NCBI GenBank assembly: GCA_001643675.2 | Contig: LSRY02000063.1 | Coordinates: 338,501-402,500, forward strand | Source of the DNA: Monocercomonoides exilis | Taxonomy: Eukaryota > Preaxostyla > Oxymonadida > Polymastigidae | Direction: 5' to 3' | DNA length: 64,000 bases | In this document: positions 1-11,800 of the stretch, one piece after another | Position numbering within the stretch: position 1 is the stretch's first letter | Layout of the letters: every line of letters begins with the position of its first letter | Position numbers and translations under genes: made by a program | Notes under the pieces: generated by a model | Told to the model about the DNA's origin: nothing | Databases searched by the model: none | What the model saw: the letters and a program-made list of their open reading frames with translations, nothing else

Positions 1-1032
1 CTGGGAAGAGATTCAGACAAGATCCCTCAATGGATGCTGGAGAAGGTCGATGAGAAGGAAGAAGATGATGCTTCGAGAAAGCGAACACCATCACCATCCA
101 TTTCATCCACATCAACCACAGACACTTCAGACACAGACTCCACATTTGTAAGAGGGGAGGATCTGTGTCCAACCACCTCATCGATGTCGAATCTGGTGGA
201 TGCAATGGCCTGCTCATCACCGCATGAGAAATTAATTGTGGATCTGAGGGATTCATTGTTCATGCTGTTGCATGGAATGAACGAGAAGAAAGAGATGGCA
301 ATCGGCACTCTGCAGGAGAGGGAGCAAACAGCTGCACAGATCCTGTTCTGGGTGGCGAATGGAGCACTCCATTCATTTGACGAAATGGAAAATGAACTTT
401 CCTCCTTGCAAAGTCTGAGTCCTCACATTGTTTTGTTCTCTGAACACATGGTCATATGCATTGTGATGCATTCAGACTTCTCTTCTGACTCTGATTCGTC
501 TTCCATCTCATCAACCTCCACAATTGTCACATCTTCTTCTGATTTCTCATCTGCAAAGAGGAATGGAAAGAATTCTCCTCCTCCTTCATCTGCCTTTGAG
601 GATGATGAAGACAACAGAAAAGAGTGTATGCGATGGAAGGCGCCTGAGCTGCTGATCAACAAGAACATGGGAGCAACAAAGGAGTCAGTTTCCTTTTCGA
701 TTGGGACGATGCTGTGGGAGTGCCTGACGCTCCATATTCCGTTTGGAGATTATGAGGCAGAAATGGCTGGGCAGAAGATTGTGAATGGAGAGAGGATGGA
801 CACGAGAAGCATTGAGCAGTCCAGTTTGATTGGCGTTGTGAAAAAGTGTGTGTCTTCTCAAACACGCGACAGATTGTCACTGATGGAACTTAAACGAGAA
901 TTCATTCAGCACTTTCCGGCAGGAGCTGTTATGCTGACGATAACTGATGCAGTCACTTACAGAGATGACAGCGAATATGAAGATGGAAACAACGAAGATT
1001 CTGGAACTGTGGAAGAAAGTGGAATGAATTAA
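1..1032 (+). CDS. C-terminal part of Pmp-like surface protein with pseudokinase tail (5' end outside window)
   Basis: The frame is open from base 1 to the TAA at 1030-1032, so this is the 3' end of a larger gene. The visible 343 residues match the cytoplasmic tail of the complete paralogue at 8811-18017: a Ser/Thr-rich linker, then a degenerate protein-kinase domain. Seen: an activation-segment APE-type motif (RWKAPELL) and an alpha-F-like helix with WECLTL and IPFG. No HRD or DFG triad and no Gly-rich loop are present, so catalysis is unlikely. The DNA of the first half of the domain is almost identical to the paralogue, which suggests recent duplication or gene conversion. The two copies point toward each other with IFT80 between them. 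By analogy with the paralogue, the missing part should carry a signal peptide, an ectodomain and a membrane span (inference). Confidence 0.85.
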   Translation: MGRDSDKIPQWMLEKVDEKEEDDASRKRTPSPSISSTSTTDTSDTDSTFVRGEDLCPTTSSMSNLVDAMACSSPHEKLIVDLRDSLFMLLHGMNEKKEMAIGTLQEREQTAAQILFWVANGALHSFDEMENELSSLQSLSPHIVLFSEHMVICIVMHSDFSSDSDSSSISSTSTIVTSSSDFSSAKRNGKNSPPPSSAFEDDEDNRKECMRWKAPELLINKNMGATKESVSFSIGTMLWECLTLHIPFGDYEAEMAGQKIVNGERMDTRSIEQSSLIGVVKKCVSSQTRDRLSLMELKREFIQHFPAGAVMLTITDAVTYRDDSEYEDGNNEDSGTVEESGMN

Positions 1033-1741
1033 ACAAGATATTATTTTTTTTAAAATAAATATATATATTATAATTTTATTTTTCTTTTTTGAAATTCTTT
1101 GGGTTGGAAATAGTCGAGTGGGTCTGTTTATTAGCAACAATTTTCCAGTTGATTTGCTTTGAGCTTGAATAATTTGTCTTTTTTCGCCTCTCTTTTAATT
1201 CGACAACATCTTTGCTCTCCTTCCTCTTCATCTTCTTTCTATTCTTCTTTCAACAAAACATTTCTTATTTTTTAAATTGCATTACATTTTTTGTGATTGT
1301 TTACGTTTATATGTATTTAAATTAAGTTATATTTTTTTATTCATTTGCTTCATTTATTAGAAATTTGAAAAATTCCTTTTCCCTTAATTAATTTCACAAT
1401 TCAAAAAAGAAAGAATTTCATGTTTGCTATATATATATCCCCCCCCCCCCCCCCCCCCCCCCCAAGCCTTCTGGCTATGAGAAATGATGATGAAACAAAA
1501 GTTTTTGAGCAAAAACAATTTCTAATTAGATATTTTGAATCTTTTTTAAGGTAAAAAAAAAAAATTCGGAAAATAATAATCAATTTTCATAAAAAAAAAT
1601 TATTATTGAATAATTTGTTATTTATAAATAACATAAAGAAACAATTGTGAAAATTTTTGTTGAAATTGAAAAAAGATATAATTATGGTTCGTTTGTTGAA
1701 ATAGTATTTATCTTTCTCTCCTCTATTTAACGTGAGTTTAA
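1033..1741. other. Intergenic, AT-rich, with a 25-base C homopolymer
   Basis: No gene is seen. The stretch is strongly AT-rich except for an uninterrupted run of 25 cytosines at 1439-1463, directly after a short TA repeat. The promoter of the downstream IFT80 gene should lie near 1680-1741, but I recognise no clear motif. Confidence 0.6.
1439..1463 (+). repeat. Poly-C homopolymer (25 C)
   Basis: The run covers 1439-1463 and is preceded by TATATATAT. It is striking because the surrounding 700 bases are mostly A and T. Its exact length may be uncertain because homopolymers are error-prone in sequencing. Confidence 0.9.
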
Positions 1742-4700
1742 ATGAGTAGACTCGAGGTGATAAAGCTTGATTCTACAGCTCATTCGGATTCTGTTTCTGC
1801 TGTTGAATTTGGAACCGGCTCGGAGGTATATTCGTTTGGTGATGATCAGGTTGTTAACCAGTTCAATATAACTGGAGAACATCTTGGAATGATACGAAAA
1901 ATAGAAGACACAAGCGTTCTTGATTGCCATAGAGCACCACAGAAACGTGGGCCACTTGGCTTATCGATTAAAACTCAACCATCTGTTGATGATACAATTG
2001 CTCTTGCTTGCACTGATGGTATACTATTTTTATGATATTTTTATACAGAAAATTTTCTTTTTTGTTTTATTGCGATTTCATATTAATTAATGGACTGTAA
2101 CTTTGATTGAATTTAAAGGAACATTTCGTCTTTTGACACCAAAAAAACTTACAAAAAAAGAAGCACACGAAGGAGCTGTATTATGTGTCAGGTGGTCATG
2201 GGATGGGTCGCAACTTGCAACATCTGGAGATGATGGATTTGTTAAAGTTTGGAGTAGAACTGGAGAATCAACAAAAGTTGCAAAAACAGAAAATCCTGTA
2301 TTTGCAGTTTGCTGGAGTCCTGCAGATGATCAGATAGCCTTTTGCTCGTTTGCACCTGAACGATCTTTATTTTATTAAAATAGTTCTTTTTTATTCTTTT
2401 TTTTTTTAAAAAATTAATGTTTGTAGTGGAAACCGTATAGCAATAAGGGCACTTCAAATCACAAGAAAACAGCTTTTATGGAATGCGCATCCAGGAATAG
2501 TTTTATGTATGGATTGGTCTGCAGCAAACGGGCTTCTTCTCTCCGGAGGAGAAGACAGAACATACAGGATTTGGACAGGTCAGGGAAGGAATCTGTACAG
2601 TTCCCGTATGTTTGCCTATCCCATCACGTCTGTGTGCTGGTCGATGCGCGGAGAGACATTTGCCGTCGGCTCGATGAACTGTGTCGTGTTGTGCGATGCG
2701 GCTGGCTGGGAGAAGCATGTCATCTACAACGACACAGCCTCAATCACACGTCTGAGATTCTCGCCAAATGGGAGGCAGCTGGCAGGAGCTGGATACAACG
2801 GGTCGGTGCTGATGTGCAGAGTGGTGGCTAATAAAGTCAGATGGGAGAACTTCGTAGCGAGCGAAGAGGAAATGAACAAAGTGGCAGTTTATGACGTGAT
2901 GAACGATGTTTGCAATCACTTAATTTCTTTCTTTTTCTTTTTTAGATAATTTATAAAAAATATATTATCCATTTCTAAATTAATGTAATCATGCACTTAC
3001 GATACTTAAACTTGATAAATGTGCCATCTTCTTCATCCTCTTCTTTATCGCCTCAACATTCATTCGCATTCCATTAGACTGTTGATTACATTGATCTGAT
3101 GCACCACCATCGCGACTCCCACTCCACACCAGTCATCCACGCCATGGGAATCAACAGAGACCATCTGCTGATTGTCACACAGACACACGTCTTCTCCTTC
3201 GACATGCCCAACTTCAACTCAGCTCCTCCTCATCTGATCCCTTTCACTGCCTCGTCCGTCGCACTGTGTGTGCTGGCCGAGCGGCATTTCCTGCTTGTCG
3301 TGTCATCCACTTCTGCCTCTTCTTCTGCCTCGTCTGTTGCTGGCGGTGGATCCGGCTCTGCAGTGATGGGACTTGTCTTCGGATACGACGGGAAGGCCAT
3401 CTGCCAAATCAACTTGGCTTCGTGCTTCTCAAACACAAACGCCATCAACAGCAAGCTCGTTGCACTCAATAACCAGATTGTGGCTGTGGTTGAGGGAAGC
3501 GAAGGAAAAGGTATGGATGATATTTTTGATTAATTTGACGTTTGAATTTTCTTTTTATTTATTATATTTCCTGTTATATTTAATCATATATAATTTTTTT
3601 TCACATTCACTTTCAAACATTCGCTTATTTCTATTCTTTCCCTTTATTTTCTTTTCTGTTTAATTCTCTTTCTTTTTTGTAAGTTGTCCGCATTTTCTCT
3701 GCCAGCAGCGGGCGACAGATCGGCGAGCCACTTCGGATGGATGTGGGTGTGAATGAAGTGTCTCTTTCGCAGCGCAACCCAACGCAGTCCCTTTTGGCTG
3801 TGGTGGACAAGTCGCACTCGCTGTTTGTGGTGAATGTGCGGCAGAATGAGAAGCTGAAGTTCGCATCTGTCGTCGACTCTGTCATGTGGCACGCCACCAC
3901 TGACCAGCTGGCTGTGGTTATGGAAGGCGCTCTTTCTATCTGGATCCATCCATACGGTGCATTCACAGACAAGGCCAGCATCGACAAGTTCCGCACCGTC
4001 ATACCGCTGCCGCTGGCTGCTGTGCCTGTCGTCGGTGGCTCTGTGATGTTCTCTGCCACACCGATTTCCTCGTCATCTGCGTCTTCTTCTGCAGTCAGTT
4101 CTGGTAAGCGCTTCTTGTCTGGCTCGTCTCCTGACTCTGCCTCGTCTGATTTCTCACCCATGTCAGCCTCTTCCTCCTCCTCTTCCTCATCTTCGCCTCT
4201 GTCTGGTCTGAATGCCTCGCCCTCCATCGGCTCATCTGCCATCGCCTCTGCAGCCACCACGACGACCGCCGGCACAACTTCTGAAGGGATCGACCTGGTT
4301 GCGTTCTTCGGGTCGCAATGCTGCTGTGTGCGTGCGTGTGATGGCGTCAGCGTGTGGGTAGGAGTGCGCCCGTTCGGCGAGATGCTGCACGAGACAGTGG
4401 CTGCTGGGCGGTGGGAGGAAGCGAACCGCCTCTGCCGCTATGTGAACGAGCGGTGCCTGTGGCACTGCTTTGCTGCGATGGCGATAGAAAACAAGGAGCT
4501 CAACTTTGCCGAGCTGGCGTATGCTGCCTTGGACGAGGTGGATAAGGTGCGTTTTGTGATTCATCTGCGGTCGGTGCCGTATGCCGAGGTGAAGAACGCC
4601 GAGCTGCTGCTGCTGAAGAGGAAGGCAGACGAGGCTGAGAAAGTGCTGCTGACTGCGGGCTTCCGGCGGCAGGCGATCAAAATGAATGCGCGGCTGTTCC

Positions 4701-5254
4701 GCTGGCAGCGTGCGCTGGACATTGCTGAAGGAACTGTTGGCGGTGGAGGATTCAGCGGGAAGAGAGGAGGAGTGAAGGGAGACGGAGAGGAAGACGAGGA
4801 AGGCGGAGAGGGCGGAGACGGAGGAGACGGAGGAGACGGGGAGAAAGGAAGAGATTTCGGAAGCGGCGGTAGCGGAAGCCGGACATCGGTGAATCTTGTG
4901 GAGTATGTGGTGGGGCTGCGGAGAAGGTTTCTGAGGACGATTTTCCAGTCAACCGAGAAAGGCTCCACGCAATCTGCGCCTGAGACCATTCCGGGCTTTC
5001 AGAAATATGATAGCCTAAAAGTGGACTTGGATGCCATCAAAAAGACGATAAAGACAGAAAAGCTGAACGATGCAAAGGCTCTGAGTTTGTTCTTTTATTG
5101 CGTGTATATTTTAAAAAATAATTTGTTAACTTTTTTTTCACCTTTCATTCACTACTGCCATTGAAATTACTTTCTTCGTTTATTCAAAACTTTAGAAAAA
5201 GCAAAAGCCAAAGCTAAAACAGGAAATAATTCTGAAGCAGCAGCAAAAGAATAA
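1742..5254 (+). CDS. IFT80: Intraflagellar transport protein 80 homologue (IFT-B complex), six exons
   Basis: Exons are 1742-2018, 2119-2347, 2427-2907, 3078-3510, 3684-5084 and 5196-5254. The spliced length is 2880 nt (959 aa), and all five GT-AG junctions keep frame. IFT80 is a subunit of IFT-B, which carries cargo toward the ciliary tip. The order follows IFT80 throughout: N-terminal WD40 repeats (AHEGAVLCVRWSW, DGFVKVWSRTG, GGEDRTYRIW, FAYPITSVCWS), a second propeller (LAERHFLLVV), then the helical C-terminal part (WEEANRLCRYV, YAALDEVDKVRF). From memory the family is about 770 residues. The excess comes from a Ser-rich insert at about residues 600-660 and a Gly/Glu-rich insert at about 823-872. 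The last exon adds a short Lys/Ala tail. The start ATG directly precedes the conserved first strand. IFT80 implies that the organism builds flagella. Confidence 0.93.
2019..2118 (+). other. Spliceosomal intron 1 of IFT80
   Basis: The donor is GTATAC and the acceptor TTTAAAG. Splicing rebuilds a Gly codon and restores the conserved transition into TFRLLTPKKL. The gene's other donors are GTTTGC (twice), GTATGG and GTTTGT. This fits a local donor consensus of GTWTGY, which I used to place splice sites in the other genes. Confidence 0.85.
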
Positions 5255-5696
5255 GCAAAGTCTACTCTTGTATATTTTTCAGAGCAACTTAATCTTAGTT
5301 ATATTCAATAGCTTTTCTTGTGAAAACCCAAAGTATTTCTATCCTTTCTTTCTTTCTTTCTTTCTCTCTCTCTCTCCCCCATTTGTTCAAGCGCAATTTT
5401 TTCCTATTCTAACTTTATTTCATCACATTTTTTCAACTCATGCACGTCGCTTATTGTTTTGTTATTGAAGTTTTATTTTATCTTAAAAAGAATGATTTTT
5501 CTGTATGACTACCCCAAATTTGTGCTTGGAAACATTTCCAAAAAAAAAAAAAAAATCAATCAGAATCTTTTCATTCCCCATCCACCAATTCATTGAATTT
5601 ACTATTTGTCCAGTTGAAACCTGAACTTTGACATCGATTCATATGCTGAACCTCTTTCAATAGCAAATAACATCAAAATTGATTCTTTGTTTATGT

Positions 5697-5902
5697 GGCT
5701 GATACTTCAAGAAATCATATTTTCGTTCGAGTTTTGATCAAAATTATTTTCTCAATGTGGTTTTCGAAAAAATATATTTTCTTTAAAACATCAACATATG
5801 ATGTGAGTATTATCCGATGTTGCACATTTTTTCGAAAATCAGACTGAAATTTTTATTTTGGTCAAAACTTGAAGGAAAGTGTGATTTCAAAAAGGATCAG
5901 CC
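5697..5902. mobile_element. Foldback / MITE-like inverted repeat
   Basis: The arms at about 5697-5773 and 5823-5902 are imperfect reverse complements. The left arm begins GGCTGAT and the right arm ends ATCAGCC. Matching internal blocks include the TTTTGATCAAAA / TTTTGGTCAAAA region and TTTTCGAAAAAAT / ATTTTTTCGAAAA. The central loop is about 50 bp and there is no coding capacity. It is probably a non-autonomous element. Confidence 0.65.
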
Positions 5903-6240
5903 ATGTTGTCTTTTTTCTTCGTAAATAACAATTCCTAATCATTTTCCTATATCATGTTTATGAAGGGATTTTCCTTTTTTGATGAATTAAAATTTGAAGC
6001 AATAAAACTTCACAAGTTAATATTCAAATAGTCACATTAAAAAAAAGTAATCAGTGATTTCTTTATGAGTTTACGTTGTTGGAAGTATTTTGGGTATGAA
6101 AATTGTGATTGTATTATCATATCCATCTTCGTCCAACCTTTCGAATTAATTTTCCTTTAAAATTTTTCTTTCTTTTTTTTTTTTTTAAAAACATCAAACT
6201 CTTTCCATCAGATTTATCTGAAAAAAGAAATGTTTTTATG

Positions 6241-6598
6241 GTGTGTGCAGAAACCCGCACTTGTGCAAAAACCCGCACACTTGACATTTTCTTTCGAAAT
6301 ACTTCTCCACATTCATATATGTGAAAGCATTCAGCATTTTGAAACCACCAGTAACTTTTATTTGTCCGATATTTAGTATTTCGAATGAAAAATCAAAAAC
6401 AAAAATTTTTGATCAAAAGATCAAAAAAGATCAAAAATTTTTGTTTTTGATTTTTCATTCAAAATACTAGAAATTGTCCAAAAAAAGTTATGGGTTGCAT
6501 CAAAATTCGAAGTACTTTCACATATATGAATGTGGAAGAGTATTTCGAAAGAAAATGTCAAGTGTGCGGGTTTTTGCACAAGTGCGGGTTTTGCACCC
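6241..6598. mobile_element. Long near-perfect palindromic (foldback) element
   Basis: The arms at about 6241-6419 and 6422-6598 pair over their whole length. The outer blocks contain AAACCCGCACTTGTGCAAAA and its complement near 6573-6592. The inner blocks contain TTTGATTTTTCATTC and its complement. There is almost no loop, and the arms differ by scattered substitutions and small gaps. No protein is encoded. The RNA would form one long hairpin. Confidence 0.75.
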
Positions 6599-6760
6599 AA
6601 CTATTATGTTTTATTTGACTTTTGAGTGATCATTTTCGAAACGAATTAAAAATTTGTGAAATAGGTTCCTCTTTTAATTTGCACTTTTTTCATTATTGGC
6701 AATTTTATTTTTCATAATAATCAATCTGACACTCAAATTATATTTCAAAAAATATTATTG

Positions 6761-7033
6761 GAATATATGGGTGATAATTATAGAATCCATATTTTCTTTT
6801 TAAATTTTTTCCGTTTGGGAATTCTCTTTGAATATTGAATAATGAACAGTCAACACTTTTAACTCTTTTTGAAGATAATTTTTTCATGAATATGATCTCA
6901 AATATTGCCTTTTTTTACTATTTATTTTTAATTTTTCATTTTAATGAAAAAATAACTTTGATTTGTAGTGAATCCTTCTTTGAACCGACACTCGGAAAAA
7001 AGTTTTGATATCAAAAATAAACACCCATATATT
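6761..7033. mobile_element. MITE-like element, family with GGGTGAT termini (copy 1)
   Basis: It is bounded by the exact inverted termini GAATATATGGGTG (6761-6773) and CACCCATATATTC (7021-7033) and is 273 bp long with no coding capacity. Internal blocks (GAATATTGA near the left end, TTTTGATATCAAAAATAA near the right end) recur in the element at 43501-43761, so this looks like one dispersed family. Confidence 0.65.
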
Positions 7034-8810
7034 CTAAATCGGAAATAATCACATCGGTTTTTGTATAACTTTTTGTGACTTTATCCGATAGGAATTATAT
7101 CCAATGCTGATTATCACAGAAAAAAATAAAAATAAATAAATTAATTACTTAATTTTGGGTCAAATTTTAAAAATTTTGAAAATTCTTTATTAAAACGCAT
7201 TTTTCACTTGCGAAATTATTTTTTTTTCATACACACATATTATTTTGACTTATTTGAGCACATTTTTGAAAAAGCGAAAAATCGTTTTTTAAAAATCAAA
7301 AAATCGATTTTTCATAGAAAAAAAATTATCCACAATGATGAAAAAAAGTGATTATAAAGGGGGAAAAAATGAACTTTCAAGCATTTTTTGCACTTGGCTT
7401 TGAATAATTATCACACTCAAAACTTTATTTCGCTTCCTCAGTTTTCAAAATAAATTTGATTTTCATATCCATAAACATGCATCGTAGAAAAAGAAACACA
7501 AAGTTATCCAACATTTCACGAATGTTAAAAAATGAACTTATTTTTATTGCGTTTTTTGTTCTCAAAAAGTCTATGAAAAGTGCATAATTTTTATTTGAAA
7601 ATGCCTGAAGCAAAATATTTTGCCCCATATGCATAATAAGTTTTAGGTTTTTCTTTGCTTTATTCAAAAATTATAGAACTTTCCCCTATATTTTAATTTT
7701 TGAATAGAAATTATAAAAATAATAAATCGAATGAAAAAACTATTTTATCGGAATAATCATTATTTTTTGTGTTTTGTCAAACACTTTGATCACTTCCATT
7801 TGAACAACCATTATCAAACTATGAGTCACCAAAGAAAAAGACATTCAACATTGAGATTATTGACACCGAAGAAACATCAAACAGAACCGAATAATGATTC
7901 ACTTTGAAGAGTGATGAAAAGGAACTGTTATCTGTATTTTTTGAAACAATTGGAAATGGACACAGATCACCTTCATTCATGTCTTTCAATTTCTTTTTTC
8001 AAACAAATAACACATTTCCCACTTCATAATTCATGAATAAAAATTTCAGACCATATTTTATATTCTTTTCCACTTCGCTATTTTGAAATCAAAACATTTA
8101 AAATCGAAATTTGTATGCTGAAAAAAAAACTCAATTTCTCATTTTCAATCAACAAAAACTCAAAAAACGTTCTGAAAAAACACACTTAAAATCGGGGGAA
8201 AGGTGCTGGCTTGGAGCTTAAAGTCGTTGGAAGGAATGAATCGATTCAAAGGCTGAAGTCAAGCAGGAAGAATCAACAAAGAATAATACCCATAAATTAA
8301 AGGTGATTATGAACATTGAACAAATATCTCATTTGAACATCAAATTCCATTTGTGCGCTTGAAGGAACTTGCTGAAAAATACGTGAAACCGAATAACACA
8401 AAGTTATTTGAAAAAGAAGAATTACAAACTTCAAATGAACAAAAAAGGGAACTTCAATCAAAAACAAAATTAAAATCAAAAAAAAAAAAAAAAAAAAAAC
8501 AAAAACAAAACAAAACAAAAATCAATAAAAAACGAGTCAGATGTGAAATGAAATCTTCATTTTTGAATGAAATGAACCAACTCCATTGAACAGAAATAAA
8601 AAAACAATCCTGAAAATGAATACAAAAAATGAAATCACAACAAACACTCCTCGAACAACGAATAATTTGGAAGAACAATAGCAAACTCACAAATCCATTC
8701 TCAATGAAAATAAACACAATATATCCAAACAAATCACAAAACATCAACATGTCAGCCTTCAAATAGTTATTTTCTCAAACAAAACGTTCAACTTCATTTC
8801 TCCATCTCCT

Positions 8811-11800
8811 TCACAAATCCTTTTTTTCTGTTTGTTCCTCTTCCAATGTCTCGCCCCCACTTTCAACATCGCTCCTCACAACAATCCTCTTGTTCCGGTC
8901 GAAGATGCCATCCGACATCGTCATGATCAACTTTCCTGCTGGAAAGTGGCTGACACACTCCCGCCTCACACTCTCCAGCTCGGCCCTGTCTTTCGCCTCC
9001 TGCCAAAGGTACGCTTTCATCACTTCGCAAAAACTGCTCTCACCCACAGCTGACAAGTGCGGCCTCTCCCCATTCACAATCTTCTGCCCTGCCACCTCTG
9101 CCTCAAACTCCCCAAACGGGATCTGAAGAGTCAGACACTCCCACAGCATCATCCCAATCGAAAACACAACTGACTCCTTTGTTGCTCCCATCTTCTTGTT
9201 GATCAGCAGCTCTGGTGCCTTCCACCTCAAACACTCTTTTTTGAAATCATTTTCATCCTCAAATGCTGATGAAGGAAGGGAATCATCATCATCATCATCA
9301 TTGTCACTGACAGATGTCACAATGGTTGAAGAAGAGATTGATGATAAGTCGGAATCTGAATCATCAGATAAAAGCAAATCTGAATGCAAAACAATGCATA
9401 TGACCATGTGCTCAGAGAAAAGAATAATGTGTGGGCTGAGATTGGAAAGAGAAGATAATCCATTTTCCATTTCATCAAATGAATGGAGTGCGAGATTGGC
9501 CACCCAGAACAGGATCTGAGCAGCTGTCATCTCCCTCTCTTGTAAAGTGCCTATCGCCATCTCTTTCTTCTCGTTCCTTCCATGAAGCAACATGAACAGC
9601 GAATCCCTCAGATCCACAATTAATTTCTCATGCGGTGATGAGCAGGCCATTGCATCCACCAGATTAGACATCGATGAGGTGGTTGGGCACAGATCCTCCC
9701 CTCGAACAAATGTTGAATCAGAATCAGTCGTTGAAGTGGATGAGATGGATGGTGAGGGCGATCTCTTCCTTATCTCTTCTTCTTCCTCCTTTTCCAATGC
9801 CCAATCAGGGATCTTGTCTGAGTCTTTCCCTAATATGTATTCTGTTGAGTCACTTTCACTCAACAAGTGCTCAGATGAATCTGAATGTCCCAAGCTTTTC
9901 TCATTCACCCTTTTCTTTATCCTTTCTTCGTTCTTCTTCTCTGCCTCCTTCTCGGCTCTCCTCCACTGTTCCTCTGGTGACATCTCCATCGTCACCATCT
10001 CAAACGCCTTCGGATCTTTTCTGATGTTATCATTCACAATCTCTCTCAGATCTTTGTTTTCATTCTTTGCCTTTCTCCATCTGACTGCTAATATTATTGA
10101 TACGACAAGAACAATCACAAGAATAACTGACATGATAATCACAATCAACAACCAATAGGATTTTCCTTCTTTTCCTCCTTCAACAATCTTTTCATCATCT
10201 TTTTGTTTTGTTTCACTTGCATTCTTCAGAATAAATGAATTTGTTGATGAAGGAGATTCTGTATTCCCAAATAAAATATGCACACTCACCTCTATTTCAT
10301 TTCCACAACTGCTGAGGATATATTTTCCCACACTCCCTTCAACTTCTCTTTCTGACAAGAATCCATTTGAGTCAAAATCATGCTTTTCAATCTCTTTCTC
10401 TTCTCCCTTCCTCTTCACAACTGAGAATGACAGATTGCATGGAATAAGAAGCATCCCTTTGAAGGTCAGCTTCATTCGATTAGCCTCTTCTATTGCTTCC
10501 ACACTCTCCAGAATAGGAATAAAGAATGATGAATCCCTTTCAGAAACAATCCCTTCAAAACTGCACCCATCATTCAACATCCAAAGTGAAGTATTTGGTA
10601 AAACTCCATCTCCTCCTTTCACACTCACCACATTCAATATTCCTGAATCTGAGCAAATGATATTTCTTCTCAATGATGGATATCCTTCAATCGATGGACA
10701 ATTGTTTGAGAAATTCCCTGCTTCAATCAAAACGCTTCCTCCACTCATTGTTATTCCACCTTCTGGTGAATTTGCAATTGCTGTGTCTTTCATCAAAACA
10801 GAACTGTTGGAGATATCCATAAGAGATCCATCCCATCTGCAAATTTCTTCATCACTTCCTTTCACCTCATTCGCTTGCTTTCCTTTTCTTTCATCTCCTT
10901 CCTCTCCATCAAACAAACATGATCCAATCTGCACATCCACACACTCACGTATCTCCACCATTCCCCCTCTCTCATTCGTGCCTTGGCATTTCGCAAAAGA
11001 GCAGTTCAGCACACTCATTCTCTTTTCTGCTCCTTCCATTTTCATCACACTCTCATTCCCACAAACAGAGTTATTCTCAAAATTCACTTCCTTCATCTCC
11101 ATATCAACCTTCCCTCCAACACAAATCAAACCACATTCACTCATGACATCCCAAACTCTAATCTCACTCATCAAAACCTTTCCCTCTTTGGTGAACGAGA
11201 GAAGTGGTGCTGTGGTGTGAATCCCATCAAATGTTGTTTCTGTCATCTTCAGCTCTCCACTCTCCACACCCACAATCCTGCTCTTCATCACCAGATCCAT
11301 CGTTGCTGAGCTGAACAAACACTCCGAAATCTCCAATCTCCCATCCTTCTCTTTCACAATGCTTTCCCCATCCCACCCAAACATCTCCCCAAACACAAAT
11401 CCACATCTCTCCACAACACACTCATCAACAAACACAATCACACTTCCTCCATTCATTTCATCTTCTTCAATCATTGCGTTCAAATGAATGGTTGCCTGCG
11501 CACTCTTCAATGATTTCACATTCAAATCTCCAATCTCACACACTCCCCCAATCAGACATTCTCCGTCAATCAGAATCATATTTGCAACGCTTCTCTCAAT
11601 GTGCCGAACTCCACAGCAAATGCTTTGGCATGGCTTATCCTGTGCTCCACACTGTCTGCTATCGCTTCCATTCACACTCACAAACACCTGAGGGGAGTGA
11701 AAGAATGTGATCAGAGGAATAAGATCAACATCAACCTTGTCAACATCATCCCTCCCACAAATCGAATTGTTCGACTTCAAAGCATCCTGGCTGAAGTCCA

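Larger units (their letters stand above)
5255..8810. other. Gene-poor AT-rich spacer with foldback elements
   Basis: No convincing gene is seen in 3.5 kb. The sequence is dominated by A/T runs. It contains a CTTT/CT microsatellite (about 5343-5378), three inverted-repeat elements (5697-5902, 6241-6598 and 6761-7033, listed separately) and A-rich tracts (for example 8478-8500). Short open frames here are low-complexity and match nothing I know. Confidence 0.6.

Noticed and set aside
3631-4275. - strand 214-codon frame across IFT80 exon 5
   Set aside because: It is an acidic shadow of the Ser-rich insert on the opposite strand. IFT80 homology decides the coding strand.
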